This document shows, piece by piece, positions 11,048-22,650 of a DNA stretch of 64,000 bases. This stretch comes from Hanleya hanleyi (taxonomy: Eukaryota > Mollusca > Polyplacophora > Lepidopleurida > Hanleyidae), in contig JAVTVY010025182.1 of NCBI GenBank assembly GCA_036873755.1, positions 1 through 64,000 of the forward strand, written 5' to 3'. Both the position numbers and the translations under genes were made by a program. The notes under the pieces are model-generated. The model had not been told where the DNA came from. It searched no databases and saw only the letters and a program-made list of their open reading frames with translations. Position 1 is the stretch's first letter. Every line of letters begins with the position of its first letter.

Positions 11048-11265
11048 TCTCTCGTGCTTCCTTACATGAAGTATGGACCCAGACGAATCAGCTCTTCACG
11101 GCAATGAAACTATTTGCCGAACTCAATAAAAGCAGTGTGCAGAGAGTGGGGAGGGGTTGGTTATTGCCGGATAGAGCCGTACGACCCATGCAGCAGTGTT
11201 TTCCCGGAGTGTAAAGGTAAGTTCAGTAAGAGGATTCGTGGCGTAGTAGGAGCGAACTAAGCCAT
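11048..11265 (-). repeat. right inverted arm of the foldback-like element
   Basis: Reverse complement of the left arm (3417-3598 joined to 3761-3805) without the hairpin MITE. It carries ATAGAGCCGTACGACCCATG near 11171 and TTCACGGCAATGAAACTATT near 11096, the complements of the left-arm landmarks. Confidence 0.85.
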
Positions 11266-11675
11266 GTAAGCTTGGCTAGTATACATATCAACTCTGCTAT
11301 ACTGAGTACGGTATACCACTTTATATAGCTGACAAGTAATTCACGCTCTGTTGACCAAAGTTATGGCGACCTTGTAATGACACGATATCTAGGGCTAAAT
11401 CTGCGATCACACCTCAAATAGAATATACCATGTAAGTATGTTGTAGACATATTTTTAATATATGTATATCACGTATGTCAGAGTGAACTTCTATCGTGGG
11501 TATCAATTAGGAGTTTTGTAAGTCTTTCCTAAGTATCCCTTCAGAACAAGTGAGTATGTGTGATATACTATTTTTTACTTGTAGATGAGCTGAAGCAGTT
11601 CAGATACAAACTCTCTCAAGAAGTACCTGTTATCTCTAACCTCTCCTAAAAACTCTCTTGTTCAGCTTTTAGTCC
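11266..11675. other. 410 bp between two inverted-repeat structures; nothing recognised
   Basis: AT-rich sequence with no recognised gene, repeat or motif. It separates the foldback-like element from the next inverted-repeat structure. Confidence 0.5.
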
Positions 11676-11733
11676 GGGAGCCCGTGCGAGATAAGGGGCC
11701 TAGAATTAGCTCCCGTTCGCACCTCGAGCTGAA

Positions 11734-14337
11734 TTGAATTGAATTGAATTGAATGTTTATTCACCAAATGGGTAAAGATTAACAGTAGCATAAACAAATA
11801 TAAAAGTGCTGGCTATACATTTGGCGGGAATAAAACCCCAGAGGGCTTGTTCTATCCCGAAGTAGTTTGTACAAGTTGGTGAAAGAGCAAAAAGCGTGAT
11901 ATATACAAAAGCGGTGAATAATCATCCCAGAGAACACACATACTAAATATAATAATAGTATAAATAATCCTTGACTAACAGCTGTTTCTGCTTTGTACCT
12001 GGCATTTGCCGATAGTAACTGTCAGAAAAGATTTCACTTGCATCGAGAGTTTTATATGACAGAACCGTAGAAATACATATACCGTGCAGTCAATAAATTA
12101 ATACGTGTACTGATATGTTAACATCATTAGTTATTTTTGGGTGCGAAGGTGGAGGTTTGAGCTATATGTAGTAAAGTATGGATTGATATATTATGTTTAG
12201 CATTAATTTACAGCAAGGTGCGACTTCAACCGGAGTTTGAAAACAGACATTGATAGACAGGACTTAATGTCGTGGGGAAGTGAGTTCCATATTCGTGGAC
12301 CTTTCGTTTTTGTTGAGTAATATGACAAGTTAGAATGATAGGCGATTCTGTAGAGGTTGGTGCCTACTTGTCGGGTTGGGTAGAAGTGAATCTCGGATAG
12401 TTTCGTGAAGTAGTTTCGGAAGTTGAGGGGTAATAGGTAAGGCTTGTGGAAATATTTGTGGGTAAATACAGACATTATGTAATTATTTACTTTAGGAAAT
12501 GGAAGTATATTCAATTCAATAAATAATGGGTCAGTATGTGTATATTTTCCAGTTTGAGATACAATGCGTATAAGTCATTTTTGGAGCATGACGAGTGGCT
12601 TAAGGTGGGTTGGAAAAGTGTTCCCCCAAATAATGTTACAATATGATAAATACGAATAGAACAAGGAATAATAAAGCGTGATCAGAGTCTTTTTGTTGAT
12701 GAGATATTTGATGTTATTGATAACGCCGATGTTTCTGGCTAGTTTGGACGAAAGTTCAGAAATGTGCGTTTGCCAGTTTAATTTATTATTTAGATAGACA
12801 CCAAGAAATTTAAAGCTTGTTACATTTTCGATTTCGTAGTCGGATATCAAAAGTTTGGGTATAAATACTGTGGAGTTTCTGCCTGGTGCAACAAACATAT
12901 ATTTAGTTTTTTTTAATGTTTAGGGAGAGTCGGTTACACGAAAGCCAGTCATGTATATTTTGGAGTTCGTCATGCATACGGTTAGTTAAAATCGTAGGGT
13001 CAGTATCAGTTAAAAGGACACTTGTGTCGTCCGCCAATAGAGTAATCTCTACGTTGGGAGCAGCCTTGTTTATGTCATTAATATATATCAAAAACAAAAT
13101 GGGGCCAAGGATGGAACCCTGAGGAACACCGATGTTATTTGGGAGAGAAGCCGAGAGGACGTTGTTGTATGACACACATTGAAATCGCGAGGATAAGTAG
13201 CTCTGGAACCATTTATTTGAGACACCTCTGAAGCCGTAGTAATTCAATTTATGCAGCAGGATATCGTGATTCACGGTGTCAAACGCCTTAGAGAGGTCCA
13301 GAAATGTCGTCATGCTGTATTGTTTTGATTCTTTGGCCGATACTAGTTTATCATAGAGAGATAGGACAGCTAAAGATGTTGAGTGATTTGCACGGAAGCC
13401 GAATTGATTTGGGCTGATAATATCATTCGTTTCCAGAAAAGATGTCACTCTTATGGCAACAAGCTTTTCAAAGATTTTGCTGAGACATGGGAGAACGGAG
13501 ATAGGCCTGTAGTTTTCAAACAGCTTTTTATCACCAGTTTTGAAAATGGGAGTAACTTTCGAGATTTTCAGAGTGCTAGGAACTTGACCCTGTCGAAAGG
13601 AGAGATTAACAAGGTGAGCTAAGGGTAATGAAATCAAGTGTGATATGGGTTTCAGTAGAGACATTTGTATACCGTCTATTCCAGCAGATCCATTTTTTAG
13701 TGTCGATATAACTTGCGTTATTTCCTGTGGTGAGGTTGGTTCAAATAGGAAATCATTTTGGTAGGCTTGGTCTAGGTAAGTAGTGAAGTCTCGCGGGCTG
13801 GATGGGATTTTTGTTGCCAGTTCCGAGGCAACAGAACAAAAGTAGTTATTGAAATTATTGGCAATTTCTATGGGATCGGTGATATCTCTACCATTTAAAT
13901 TGAACATAGGTGGCAGAGCTGGGTTTTTTTGCGACCCATTAGTTCATTAATGGTTTTCCAGGTACCTCTGATGTCGTTATTTGATTGATTGAATTTTAGT
14001 TCGTAGTAATTTGTCTTTGCAAGTCGTAGGATATGGTTTAGTTTATTTCTGTAACGTTTATATTGTAAAGTACTATCTTCGTTCTTATTCACTAGATGTA
14101 GCCTGTATAGCCGGTTCTTCTCGCGAATTGATAGAAGGATACAAGGTGTAATCCAGGGCTTCAGAATTTTTAGTTTGATAGCTTCTCTAGATACGATAGG
14201 GAAACATTCATCGTAGATCGGATTGAAGTTATGCAGGAATATATCCATAGCAGTAGATAAGTCGTCGTGATTAGTAATTTTTCGCCAGTCTACATTTTTG
14301 ACTTTATCTTCAAATATTATTTTCTGAACCTGCAGCC
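11734..14337 (-). mobile_element. 5'-truncated Jockey-order (CR1/L2-like) LINE
   Basis: A minus-strand non-LTR retrotransposon. The 3' end carries AATAAACATTC followed by about five ATTCA units, the microsatellite-type tail typical of CR1/L2-like elements rather than poly-A. Coding sequence runs from the endonuclease-RT linker (first readable residues near 14335) through the complete reverse transcriptase to the C-terminal GPRIWNSLP motif near 12280. The 5' end, with the endonuclease, is missing, as expected from incomplete target-primed reverse transcription. It lies inside the left arm of an inverted-repeat element and removed or replaced about 20 bp of that arm by comparison with the right arm. 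Confidence 0.9.
12203..14335 (-). pseudogene. LINE reverse transcriptase ORF, broken
   Basis: Four open segments join into one frame apart from three lesions. Linker segment: 14335 to about 13910. RT core: 13907-12903, with NYRPISVLP, FLDLSKAFDTVNH (motif A), GVPQGSILGPILF (motif B) and LADDTS (motif C; LADD instead of the commoner YADD). Thumb: 12898-12575. C-terminus: 12514-12203 with TKGPRIWNSLP. The breaks are a 1-nt loss in an A-run near 13925, a 1-nt gain in an A-run near 12908 and one in-frame TGA at 12575-12577 where arginine (CGA) is expected. Linker plus RT would be roughly 700 residues. The assignment to the Jockey order is from motif style, not a search. Confidence 0.88.
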
Positions 14338-14734
14338 TTCACGAATAGGGTATGTGGGTTAGCCCAGGGGTGGCAGGCCGAAGATTGGTGTGGGCATAAG
14401 CTAGCTACAGTGATTTTGCTGGAAGCGGTGTTGATACTAATTTTCCAGAAATATTGCGGGGGTAGAGGAACGTATAATCATTTGTTTATATCTGGAAGAA
14501 GCAAAACGATAGCCCATGCATTTCACTAGAGAATAAAAATAATTTAAAAAATTTAGAATTTTTTTCGACGTCTCAATGACGTCACAAAGACGTCATAATT
14601 ACCCTATGTGTGCTGTGGAAGGGGACAACTTGACCCCCACTAATCTTTCTTTCTGACATCATACTTTGTCCTACTGGGGTCATTTTAAGCCATAGTGCAG
14701 ACTCCTGGTTGCAAAGAACAATGACTATGTACAA
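14338..14734 (+). repeat. left arm (main part) of the 11676-18298 element
   Basis: Inverse match to 17790-18190. It contains a CRE palindrome TGACGTCA at 14577-14584 and a second ACGTCAT at 14590; the right arm has the same pair (TGACGTCA at 17963-17970 and GTGACGTC at 17973). Conservation of these sites in both arms may only reflect common origin. Confidence 0.75.
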
Positions 14735-17700
14735 ATTAGCATTCGAAAGGGGTATTGAAAATTTTGCGTTTTCGGCCAGATTTTAGCATTTCTTTACCAA
14801 AAAGCGCATGGAATTAATTTAGTTTTTCGGGAATAATATTTTTATGTCTCCAGAAATATTGGTGGGAGAAATGGTTAGAAATCTTGAAAAGCAGCGTTAA
14901 AATCGACCACAAGTACCTTCCAAGAAAGTGATGCCATCGAAGCAGTCAAATTAGTTTGTTTTATTTTGTGCTGGAGCTTTCAAATCTTGCGTTTAGGCAA
15001 CAAGATCAGTCACTTTCTTTAGTTTAACCGCACATTTATTGCAACTTGATTGGCCGATGTTTTATATTCAGAAACATGTGCATCATACATGTATGAAGCT
15101 CATTGTGGATCTGGTGCATGGAAATCGCTAAAATTGGGAAAACTCAATTTAGCCACAAAATCTAATCATAGCATCAAAATTCTCTCTCAATCACTGCAGA
15201 AAGATTATTCAAGAACGACCAAAGAGAAGGCACCAACTGTTCAATTTATGTAATAGACTTGGTAAGTCAGTTGATGTATTATTGACCAATAATGGATAAA
15301 TGTATAACAGTAGATAGCAAAACGAATATTCAACATCAGTAGATTATGTGGGCCAGACGAACGGTCATTAATTAGTGTACGTGAACTTGATGAAAATAGT
15401 TTTAAAAAAAGATCAGCTATAATATTACAATTTAGAAACGAACAGCGCAAACTAGATTAGAGGTGAAAAATTTAGTTGAGTCTTCAGAAAAACACATAAT
15501 ATGTCCGAAAACTAAATGGCTGTGTTCCTTGTCATCTGTTTTGCATGCATATACAACTAAACATACTGTTTCTTCGTTTTGATTAACTTTCTCAATTAGG
15601 TAGATTAGATTCGCATTTCGGATGTATGAACAACTGATGATCACCCTTTCGCGATGTATGTTATCCATATCTTCGCAGATTAATTGAATTGACATGTTTG
15701 ATTGTGTCTTCCTTTGCCCAAATTAAAACGGAATGTATACCTCTCCCAGCTGTTTGATCATTGTACCTCATACTATGTATTTCATCGAGGGTATGGTTTC
15801 TTAAGTCAGAGTTCAGTAGATACATGTTCTTTTTTGTCTTTTTACCCAAACTAAAACGGCATGTATACCTGCCCCAGCTGTTTGGTCATTGTACCTCATA
15901 CTATGTATCTCATCGAGGGTATGGTTTCTTAAGTCAGTGGAAGGAATGTCATTATGACATTATAAGGAATTGTCGAAATACTATGGGACATTTGATGTGG
16001 AAATATTGCTATATTACAATACGCATCAGCTTATGATGGCCATCGTGACCATTCTCGTAAGAAACGAGTAAACACAACAGAAAAACCTAGTACGTAGTTA
16101 TGGCATATCGGTAAGCTATAAATGAGAGGGAGGCAATGGAGCAAGAATATGAGAGTACGCCACGCCACATTGTCATGGAGCGAAAAGATATATAAAAATC
16201 CAAATAAAGAAGTATAAGAGAAGATAAATAGAAACCAAAGATGAGCACGTGGATTGGAGCGATATGCAAGAGGCGGAGAAAACTGGCGATTAGGAAGCAA
16301 CCATATGACCACGTATGGCCGACTGATGAGACACCCCTGGTGCATATCATTTGGCATTGCTTAAAGATCATCGATCAAGGCTCACACTCTTGTAAACTTT
16401 AATATATTTACTTTACGGTGCAATATGACCTGTGCAAACTATATTTGTTTTAGTGCATATCAAAACCATTCACCAACCAAGAGGTTGTAATATACTCCTA
16501 TTGTGAGAGAGGTATCATAGAAGCCGAGTACTAGTATATGGCTCTTCCCAGCTGGTTTTACTCTACTAGTAACTACTTCATGTTCTTTTTCTAGAGCAGG
16601 ATCAGAAAGTTCATTTTCCAAGTAAAACGGTTGGTCAATGTCATCCACTCTCACGAGGATGCGTGAACAATCGAGGAAGCAAGATTTTTTTATTTCATTG
16701 ATTAGAGCCTTGGGCTGAGTCACTCTGTGAGATATATATCGTGCTGCTAGAGAGATCGCATTCTAAGATAGAACAGAGATTCACAGGCTCAATTCGACAT
16801 GGAAACATAGCTTTTATATTGTTACATGATTCATTGTTTGTCTCTGTAATATTCCAAGGCATAGTATAATGAAGCAACAGACAGATAATCAGCCCTATGT
16901 CATGTATAAACTGAATACCGTGTTGTTCCCAACTTATACAGTACGGTCATTAAATGTTGGTTTCAGAAAGCATGAATTAAGGGGCTAGTGGAATGTAATT
17001 ATGCATACCATCGCGGTAGGATATGACATTACTTTTGCATAGAGTTCAACCTTAGTGATACTTTGCGAAGGCATGGTAAACGATATCAAGCAGGACCCTC
17101 GGAAAGAATATCTTACATATCATGTATGTCATACCATGGATGAATGTTATTTTATTATGGCTTCATGAAATTTTTCTTATGCTGCATTCTTCTATGATGA
17201 GCAATGATCCCGACTTAAAAGATTATATCACTTGACGCTGAACCTTCTTTTACCTATCTACTTTTTATGATAATTACCAGCCATGCTTGGAATGCCCATC
17301 TGCTGTGTATTTAACGCCGTTCTCATAGGCCATGATATTTTGGGATTCCGAAAATGCGCCAAGAGAACCATATGACAAGATTCTATCCTCACTGTCTTAG
17401 TTCGTAATGGTGATTTATTGTATGAATGGTGACCATTTTGTTTTCTCAATTTCGATGTTTTCCTGCAACAGTGCAGTGTTCACAAAGACTTTTGATATGT
17501 TAAACCTGGATTTTCTTTCTTCAGTACAATACTATCGAGATGCCTTATTCTGTAATTAGTGACGGGTTCCGCCCTATTCTTTTTGTAAAGTATTCAACTG
17601 AACTAAATATATAAGTGAAAATGAATGTATATTATGAGGCTATTATGACATCATGATGATAGGCCACCGAGACATCTTTCCTCCCATATACAGTTTGTTA

Positions 17701-17789
17701 GAGTAGTCGTAGATTTGACGATGTCAAAAGTGTATCCCAACCCCCAAATCCAACGTGTGCCTGCGTATATGTTATTGAGGATACCTATC
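14735..17789. other. interior of inverted-repeat element; short unassigned open frames, 128-bp duplication
   Basis: No protein family recognised. Minus-strand open frames at 16460-16723 and 15432-15849 have protein-like composition but start at non-ATG codons. A direct duplication sits at about 15717-15815 and 15845-15943 (period 128 bp), both copies sharing CAGCTGTTTGRTCATTGTAC and GAGGGTATGGTTTCTTAAGT. The remainder is AT-rich without visible structure. The region could hold remnants of a captured gene or of a transposase too decayed to name. Confidence 0.4.
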
Positions 17790-18298
17790 TTTGTCATGTC
17801 ATGATTCTTTGTCACTAAGCTTCTCCACAATGACTTTAAATGACCCCAGTATGATAAGATATGATGCCACAATGTTTTGGTCCATAACTCGGTTCCCTTA
17901 TGAGGTCAAATAGTTTAGCGGCGGTCATGTTTTCTTCTCCCCCGAACCGCTATGGGTAATTATGACGTCATTGTGACGTCGAATTTTTTCTAAATTTTTT
18001 GTATTATTTTTGTGCTCTAGTCAAAGGCATGGGCTTTATCAGATATATAACATCTTTTGTTTTGATTAAACCAGTTAAGCACAAATGATCACATTTCCAC
18101 CTACCCCCATATATTTTCACAAAATTAGTATCACCGCTGCTCGCAGCAAAATGGCTGTAGCTTCTTTATGCCCACACGGATTTTGGGCCTGCCACCACTG
18201 GAATGACCCGCATACCCTACACTTTCATGCTGCATAGTCAGAAATTGGCCAGCTCGAGGTGCAAACGGGACGACCATTTTGGTGCACGGGCGCCCAGC
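17790..18298 (-). repeat. right arm of the 11676-18298 element
   Basis: Reverse complement of the split left arm. Landmarks: AATGACCCCAGTATGATAAG near 17840, GGTAATTATGACGTCATTG near 17955, GCCCACACGGATTTTGGGCC near 18171 and CAGCTCGAGGTGCAAACGGG near 18250. Unlike the left arm it is uninterrupted, so it shows the pre-LINE state. Confidence 0.8.
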
Positions 18299-19590
18299 CT
18301 ATTTCTCCTGACCAACCGGCCCAGTAGCAATTTACTCCATTGATCTCTTAAATGTAAAACGAAAATAGAAGGGGTTTTCTTAACAAATAAGACATTTATT
18401 GGGTACAGTCACATGGAGCTATCTGGACTCCGTTTTCCTCTTAGGCAGCTCCTTCATCGAACCAAAACTGTTAATACGCTAAAATAGGTATACGAAGCGT
18501 TAACGAGAGTAAAGACACTTCGTTTAAATAAATGACGTGGAGATTGGGAATTGGTCACCCGGAAATGGCGTTGCTCGGAATCTGGTTTTCCGTCCAAAAA
18601 AGTGGTCATAAAGGCGAAAGTCGTGGAAGATGAAGCAAGAATGATTTGTATTTGTATTTGGGGGAAATTAATTACTACTTGGGGATACAGCGCAAAACAG
18701 TTCTTACCCCCGCCCCCCATCCCCCCCCCCATTTATACTCATTTTAATATTTGTTCAGATTTTTTTTCAAATTCAAGATGACGACCTAACCACGTGAAAT
18801 AGAAACCTAGTTTTGCATACTCGCTACATAGCATATATCTTGTATGAATTACATGAATTCTCTTATGTGGTAAATACTAGCGATGTGTGTGTGTGTCTGT
18901 GTGTGCTTGTTTCTGAATATGGGGGTTGGGAGTTGGGGGTGGGTTGGCTACCAACTGAAATGATTTTAAACTAATAAACCAACTGTTGAATCAACTGTAC
19001 AGTTGGAGATATGTGTGATTGTTATGGATAGGGGAAGAGAGTTGGGGTCAATATTTGTTCTAATTCCAACACTAGAGGCCAGAACTAGTTAGATATTCGA
19101 AGAGAATGCATTGGGTGCTAACTTGTCAGAGATATTTTGTCCGACATTTGTACGTTGTTAAAAAAAATTCTTTTAGTAACTGATGTACATGAGTTAGAAT
19201 CAATACTTGAGGCGAAATATATTACGGTCATAATCACTGACAGAAGGACATCTAATAAAATGGACGAAAAAACGAAAAACATGTCTGCCATTTTAAATTT
19301 GCCCATCACTTCTAGTACCCAATGTCATGCAAATAGACTAGAAATAACCGCACTATCTATAATGATTCAGGAGATCGAAACATTTCGATTTCTAACTCCT
19401 CTTCAATCTGCCATTACGCGCTGATGCTTGGGTTGGAAGGGTGATATAAACTGGCGTGTAAAAAGGGAAATAAGGCTAGATCATATCTCTAGTATTTCCA
19501 CCAAATATAATTTGATAGGCTATTAGTAGGCGTAAGTTGTTCTTGGGACCTATTAGAAACGCATACAACCAAATTCTGTTGTAATTTGTT
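18299..19590. other. no gene seen; C-run and GT microsatellite
   Basis: Contains a C-rich stretch at 18706-18730 and a (GT)n microsatellite at about 18882-18905. An open frame at 19137-19424 has no recognisable domain and a GC-poor, non-distinctive composition. Nothing else is supported. Confidence 0.5.
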
Positions 19591-19599
19591 ATAGGTCAA

Positions 19600-20660
19600 A
19601 CGACAGTTTGGCTGGACTATTGCTGGCTTAACTTTGAAGACGCATTTTTTGGCGTCTCAAAAGTGATGTTTTTCGTGGAATAAAAATTGACCAATTCGAT
19701 CGTTGAAATTTAAAAAAAATATAGTTCTATTGTAGGTTGCCAAGCATAAATATAGCAATACCGACTTGATAGTACACATTCAGTGCAAACCAGATGACCA
19801 TTTAAAATGAAAAGATGACAATTGTCTGGCTTAACGTCAAAACCTCCATAACCATTATCATAATTAAAGTGTTTCCGTTCGACTCAATTATGTGCCATCT
19901 CCCTAGGGCTTTGGATTTCGCATTGTTGTGTTTCCAGACACGAAAACAGGTCAAACTATGTAACATGATGTCTTTCAAATTACTTTGTGTGATTTCTATG
20001 GAATTGGATAAAATGCACTTGCAAGACAGGCAAAGGACCGAACACGTTTTGGGGGTGTTGGCGTAATCATGGAGGCGTCATTTTGCATATCAAAATAAAG
20101 GTTTTGTTTGCGAAATAGAAATTGACTTCTTTGAATCAGAGAAAATTAATTAATTTGTTCTATCTAGATTGCTAAGGATGAATATAGCATTCGTAAAGTG
20201 ATAATCCACATCCCTTGCAAGCCAATGACCAAGTATATGAAAATTGAAATTCCCTGACTTAATTCCAATATCTCCATAACCACTGAAGTGTCACTATAAA
20301 CATGAACATAGATAAACTTACAAACACGTAACACAATTTGACGGCTTTCATGAATTTTATTATAAAAATCTTGTAGAACAGGCACATTGTAAGAAAAAAA
20401 GAGTTGAAAGCACATTGGTGTTGCTGGCATATATATATATATAGCAATGGGACGTATTGACAACTAAATATATACATATAGGTGTAAATCTAGGCTGCAT
20501 CGGCCCCTGTTCGTAGACATATCTAAAATGCAAATTGAGATGATATGCTGCTATCATTATGGGGTGGACGTGATACTATTAAGTATAATGCAAGGATTCC
20601 AGAGCATACACAGCATTGCGATCAAATTGAATTTTGGTCAAATCAAAATTCCACATTCCC
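19600..20660 (+). repeat. dispersed repeat built of about 420-bp units, copy A
   Basis: Matches 49590-51010 in the same orientation over most of its length, diverged. Shared landmarks: TAGGTTGCCAA.CATAAATAT, GGCTTAACGTCAAAACCTCC, GACAGGCAAAGGACCGAACA against GATAGGCAAAGAACTGACAA, and TTCACATCCCTTG. Within the copy, equivalent positions recur about 425 bp apart (GGCGTCTCAAAA near 19643 and GGCGTCATTTTG near 20066), so the repeat is internally tandem. Confidence 0.75.
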
Positions 20661-20974
20661 AACATTGTGTATAGTATGAGTAGATTTGTTCTTCAATGTA
20701 TGAGATGTGTCATTGGTTTTAAATCTCTTGACGCAATGCATAGACTAAATTTTGATAGTCTTTTACACATGTGTGCCCTGTATTTACTCTTCTCTATGAT
20801 ATGAAGACGAATAAAATGAGGTTGCGAGAAAATTAAGATTTTTGGATTGTGTACCCTACATGGAGGCGTAAATATCAAGACCAATGACATGCCCCATGAA
20901 TACAAACCTACAAATCGTGCAAATCGTGCACGAGTTTTCATTTGCTATCATCATGTGACATGTTCGTATCTCCA
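20661..20974. other. nothing recognised
   Basis: AT-rich sequence between the dispersed repeat and a Penelope-like fragment. No gene or motif supported. Confidence 0.4.
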
Positions 20975-21875
20975 TTTGAGAAACTTTGAATGGGGGCGCT
21001 TGGTGATCAAGCTCTTTTTTGTATGTTTCTGCAATAATGTTTTATGACGTTGATTAAAATCGGTACATGTTCTTGTGTATATAAATGTTGTTCCAGCATA
21101 CGTTGTTAAGCAAATATTGTCTGAATGCGGTACAAGAATGTCTATTTGGTCGTTTGAGAGAAGATTGTTGGAAACCCATTGATATGTTGAATAATTTTTT
21201 TTTTTGTAAATAGATCTGCTTTTTGTCTCCAGTTTATTGTGGAAGATGAGTGTATGTTTGATATGTACATTGCGAGCCTGTTGTTATACGTTTTGCGTTT
21301 AGTTGTTGGACTTTCGATACATCGTTAATACCTTATATAGAATTAATACTGCTCGTATCTATATAGCTGGAATATTGTTGGACGCGATGTTTAATTTAAC
21401 CCTCTCTCTCCTTTTATATAACTATACTATAATATACATAAAAAATAAATATCGTTACATTTTATCGTTACACAGTATCTAAAAAATGCTACTCGGAGGC
21501 ATATGTATACGCCATATGTATGTCCCACTGGATTATTACTGTCCAGAAAGAGGTGTTTACGATGTCGAAATTGTAATCATCTCTCTTGTCGTGAAGTCGA
21601 CGACAGATGGTCCGCTTCCTTTTTATAGAGATACAGCTCTAAATATGATGTGCCGTTAGGGCTATCTGGACCTTTAAATCCAGAGAAGGTGGATATATAT
21701 CCTTCACTGCGGCATTTATATAGCGATTATCCACAGCAAGAAGATCGTCTATATAGCTTTTGATCAATGAGAAGGAATTGGCTTTGATCCGTTTTTGAAA
21801 ACGTCTGCATATAGTCGAATTCATAAGAGAACAGATATAGGTCAGCCAAAATAGGTGCCTTAGATTGGCCAATCT
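20975..21875 (-). pseudogene. Penelope-like retroelement fragment, interrupted
   Basis: Two blocks (about 20975-21065 and 21485-21875) match the Penelope-like element at 42600-43915. The right-hand block translates on the minus strand to SYIDDLLAVDNRYIN followed by KDIYPPS, the YIDD catalytic motif of the reverse transcriptase. About 420 bp between the blocks (21066-21484) is foreign and carries a SINE-like tail. Frame breaks are frequent, so this is a dead fragment. Confidence 0.85.
21361..21412 (+). repeat. SINE-like 3' tail
   Basis: ATATAGCTGGAATATTGTTG followed by CTCTCTC text resembles the tails at 22596, 41465 and 48494. It lies in the segment that interrupts the Penelope-like fragment. 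Confidence 0.55.
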
Positions 21876-22595
21876 GGACTATCTGGGACTTACCAGAATA
21901 ATTAAGATATATATCGGGTATAATTATAATTCTGTCAAGAATACGTTGTTCCTGCTGTCACGTCTGTTCATTTTAGTCTACATATTGCTGAAACAATTGT
22001 CGAAAGTGTCCATTTATTTTATAATAGCTACCCATTTTATGCTCTAATTTTGCAATTGATTTTTCTGGTTTGTAATGGCTTTGGAATATCCGTAGTAAGT
22101 GATGTCATGAACAAATTAGACTTGGAAAGTTTCGATTTGTACACCTAATCTTTGGTGGACAGCATCAGAGTATTCATGATCCATTGATTCTTCCCGCAGC
22201 CTAATATGACTTGTTCTGAATTAAGATTGGCTCTAAGCCCGGCTGTGTTTTGGCATCAGAATTCCAGGTCTCTCCAGCGGGAGGAAATCCTATCACATTA
22301 GATAAAAGCATGTTCAGTTGTTTCTCTATTGTTAATACAGTTTCCACGCGGGTGGTTGGGTGGGTTCAGGTTCCTGTCGCTTCAATGCATTTTGCTGAGA
22401 AGCAACAGGAACTTGATAAAGTGATGTCTAGTACTGTAATGGTCTTTATTGCACCATGTAAGCGCCCTGTCTGTGTCTTGTGTGCTGTCCTCAGTGTTTT
22501 ATAGGGTGGATGGAGGGTGTCTGGTTTCATGCTGCTTCAAAGATTTCTTCTTTGAAATTGCAGGAACACAACTAGGCTGGGTGGTGCTTAGTTGT
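21876..22595. other. no gene seen
   Basis: Short open frames at 21865-22047 and 22250-22504 lack domains. The right part (about 22200-22595) leads directly into a SINE-like tail and may be the body of that SINE. Confidence 0.35.
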
Positions 22596-22650
22596 GATAT
22601 AGCTGAAATATTGTTGAAAGCGACGTTAAATTCTATTCACTCACTTACCC
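22596..22650 (+). repeat. SINE-like 3' tail
   Basis: GATATAGCTGAAATATTGTT, then GACGTTAAATTC and CACTCACTTACC. This tail design (GACGTTAAA plus CTCA-type repeat) is shared with 41465-41526 and 48494-48550 and I associate it, from memory, with gastropod interspersed repeats. Confidence 0.65.

Larger units (their letters stand above)
3417..11265. mobile_element. foldback-like composite element with inverted ends and satellite core
   Basis: The left end (3417-3598 plus 3761-3805) and the right end (11048-11265) are inverted copies of each other, by eye around 85 percent identical. Just inside them lie arrays of the same short words in mirror orientation (CAGAATG/CACAATG on the left, CATTCTG/CATTGTG on the right). 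The centre is a 4-kb satellite with a 40-bp period. Long inverted ends built partly of tandem sub-repeats are the hallmark of foldback (FB, Galileo-type) elements. No transposase was found, so it would be non-autonomous. An alternative is two unrelated inverted insertions around a satellite. Confidence 0.55.
11676..18298. mobile_element. inverted-repeat element, about 520-bp arms, interrupted by a LINE
   Basis: The left arm is 11676-11733 plus about 14338-14730; the right arm is about 17790-18298 in inverse orientation. Shared landmarks are GCACCTCGAGCTG, AGGGTATGYGGGT, GGTGGCAGGCC, GTGTGGGCAT, CAATGACGTCA and ACTGGGGTCATTT. The LINE between 11734 and 14337 splits the left arm, so it arrived later. 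The 3-kb interior holds no recognised transposase. It could be a non-autonomous DNA transposon with long terminal repeats or two inverted copies of one interspersed repeat. The outer ends read roughly GGGNGCCCGTGC. Confidence 0.6.

Noticed and set aside
15661..16723. Minus-strand frames as exons of a captured gene
   Set aside because: Composition is protein-like but starts are GTG/TTG, no consistent splice phases were found and no family is recognised; kept only as a remark in the interior of the inverted-repeat element.
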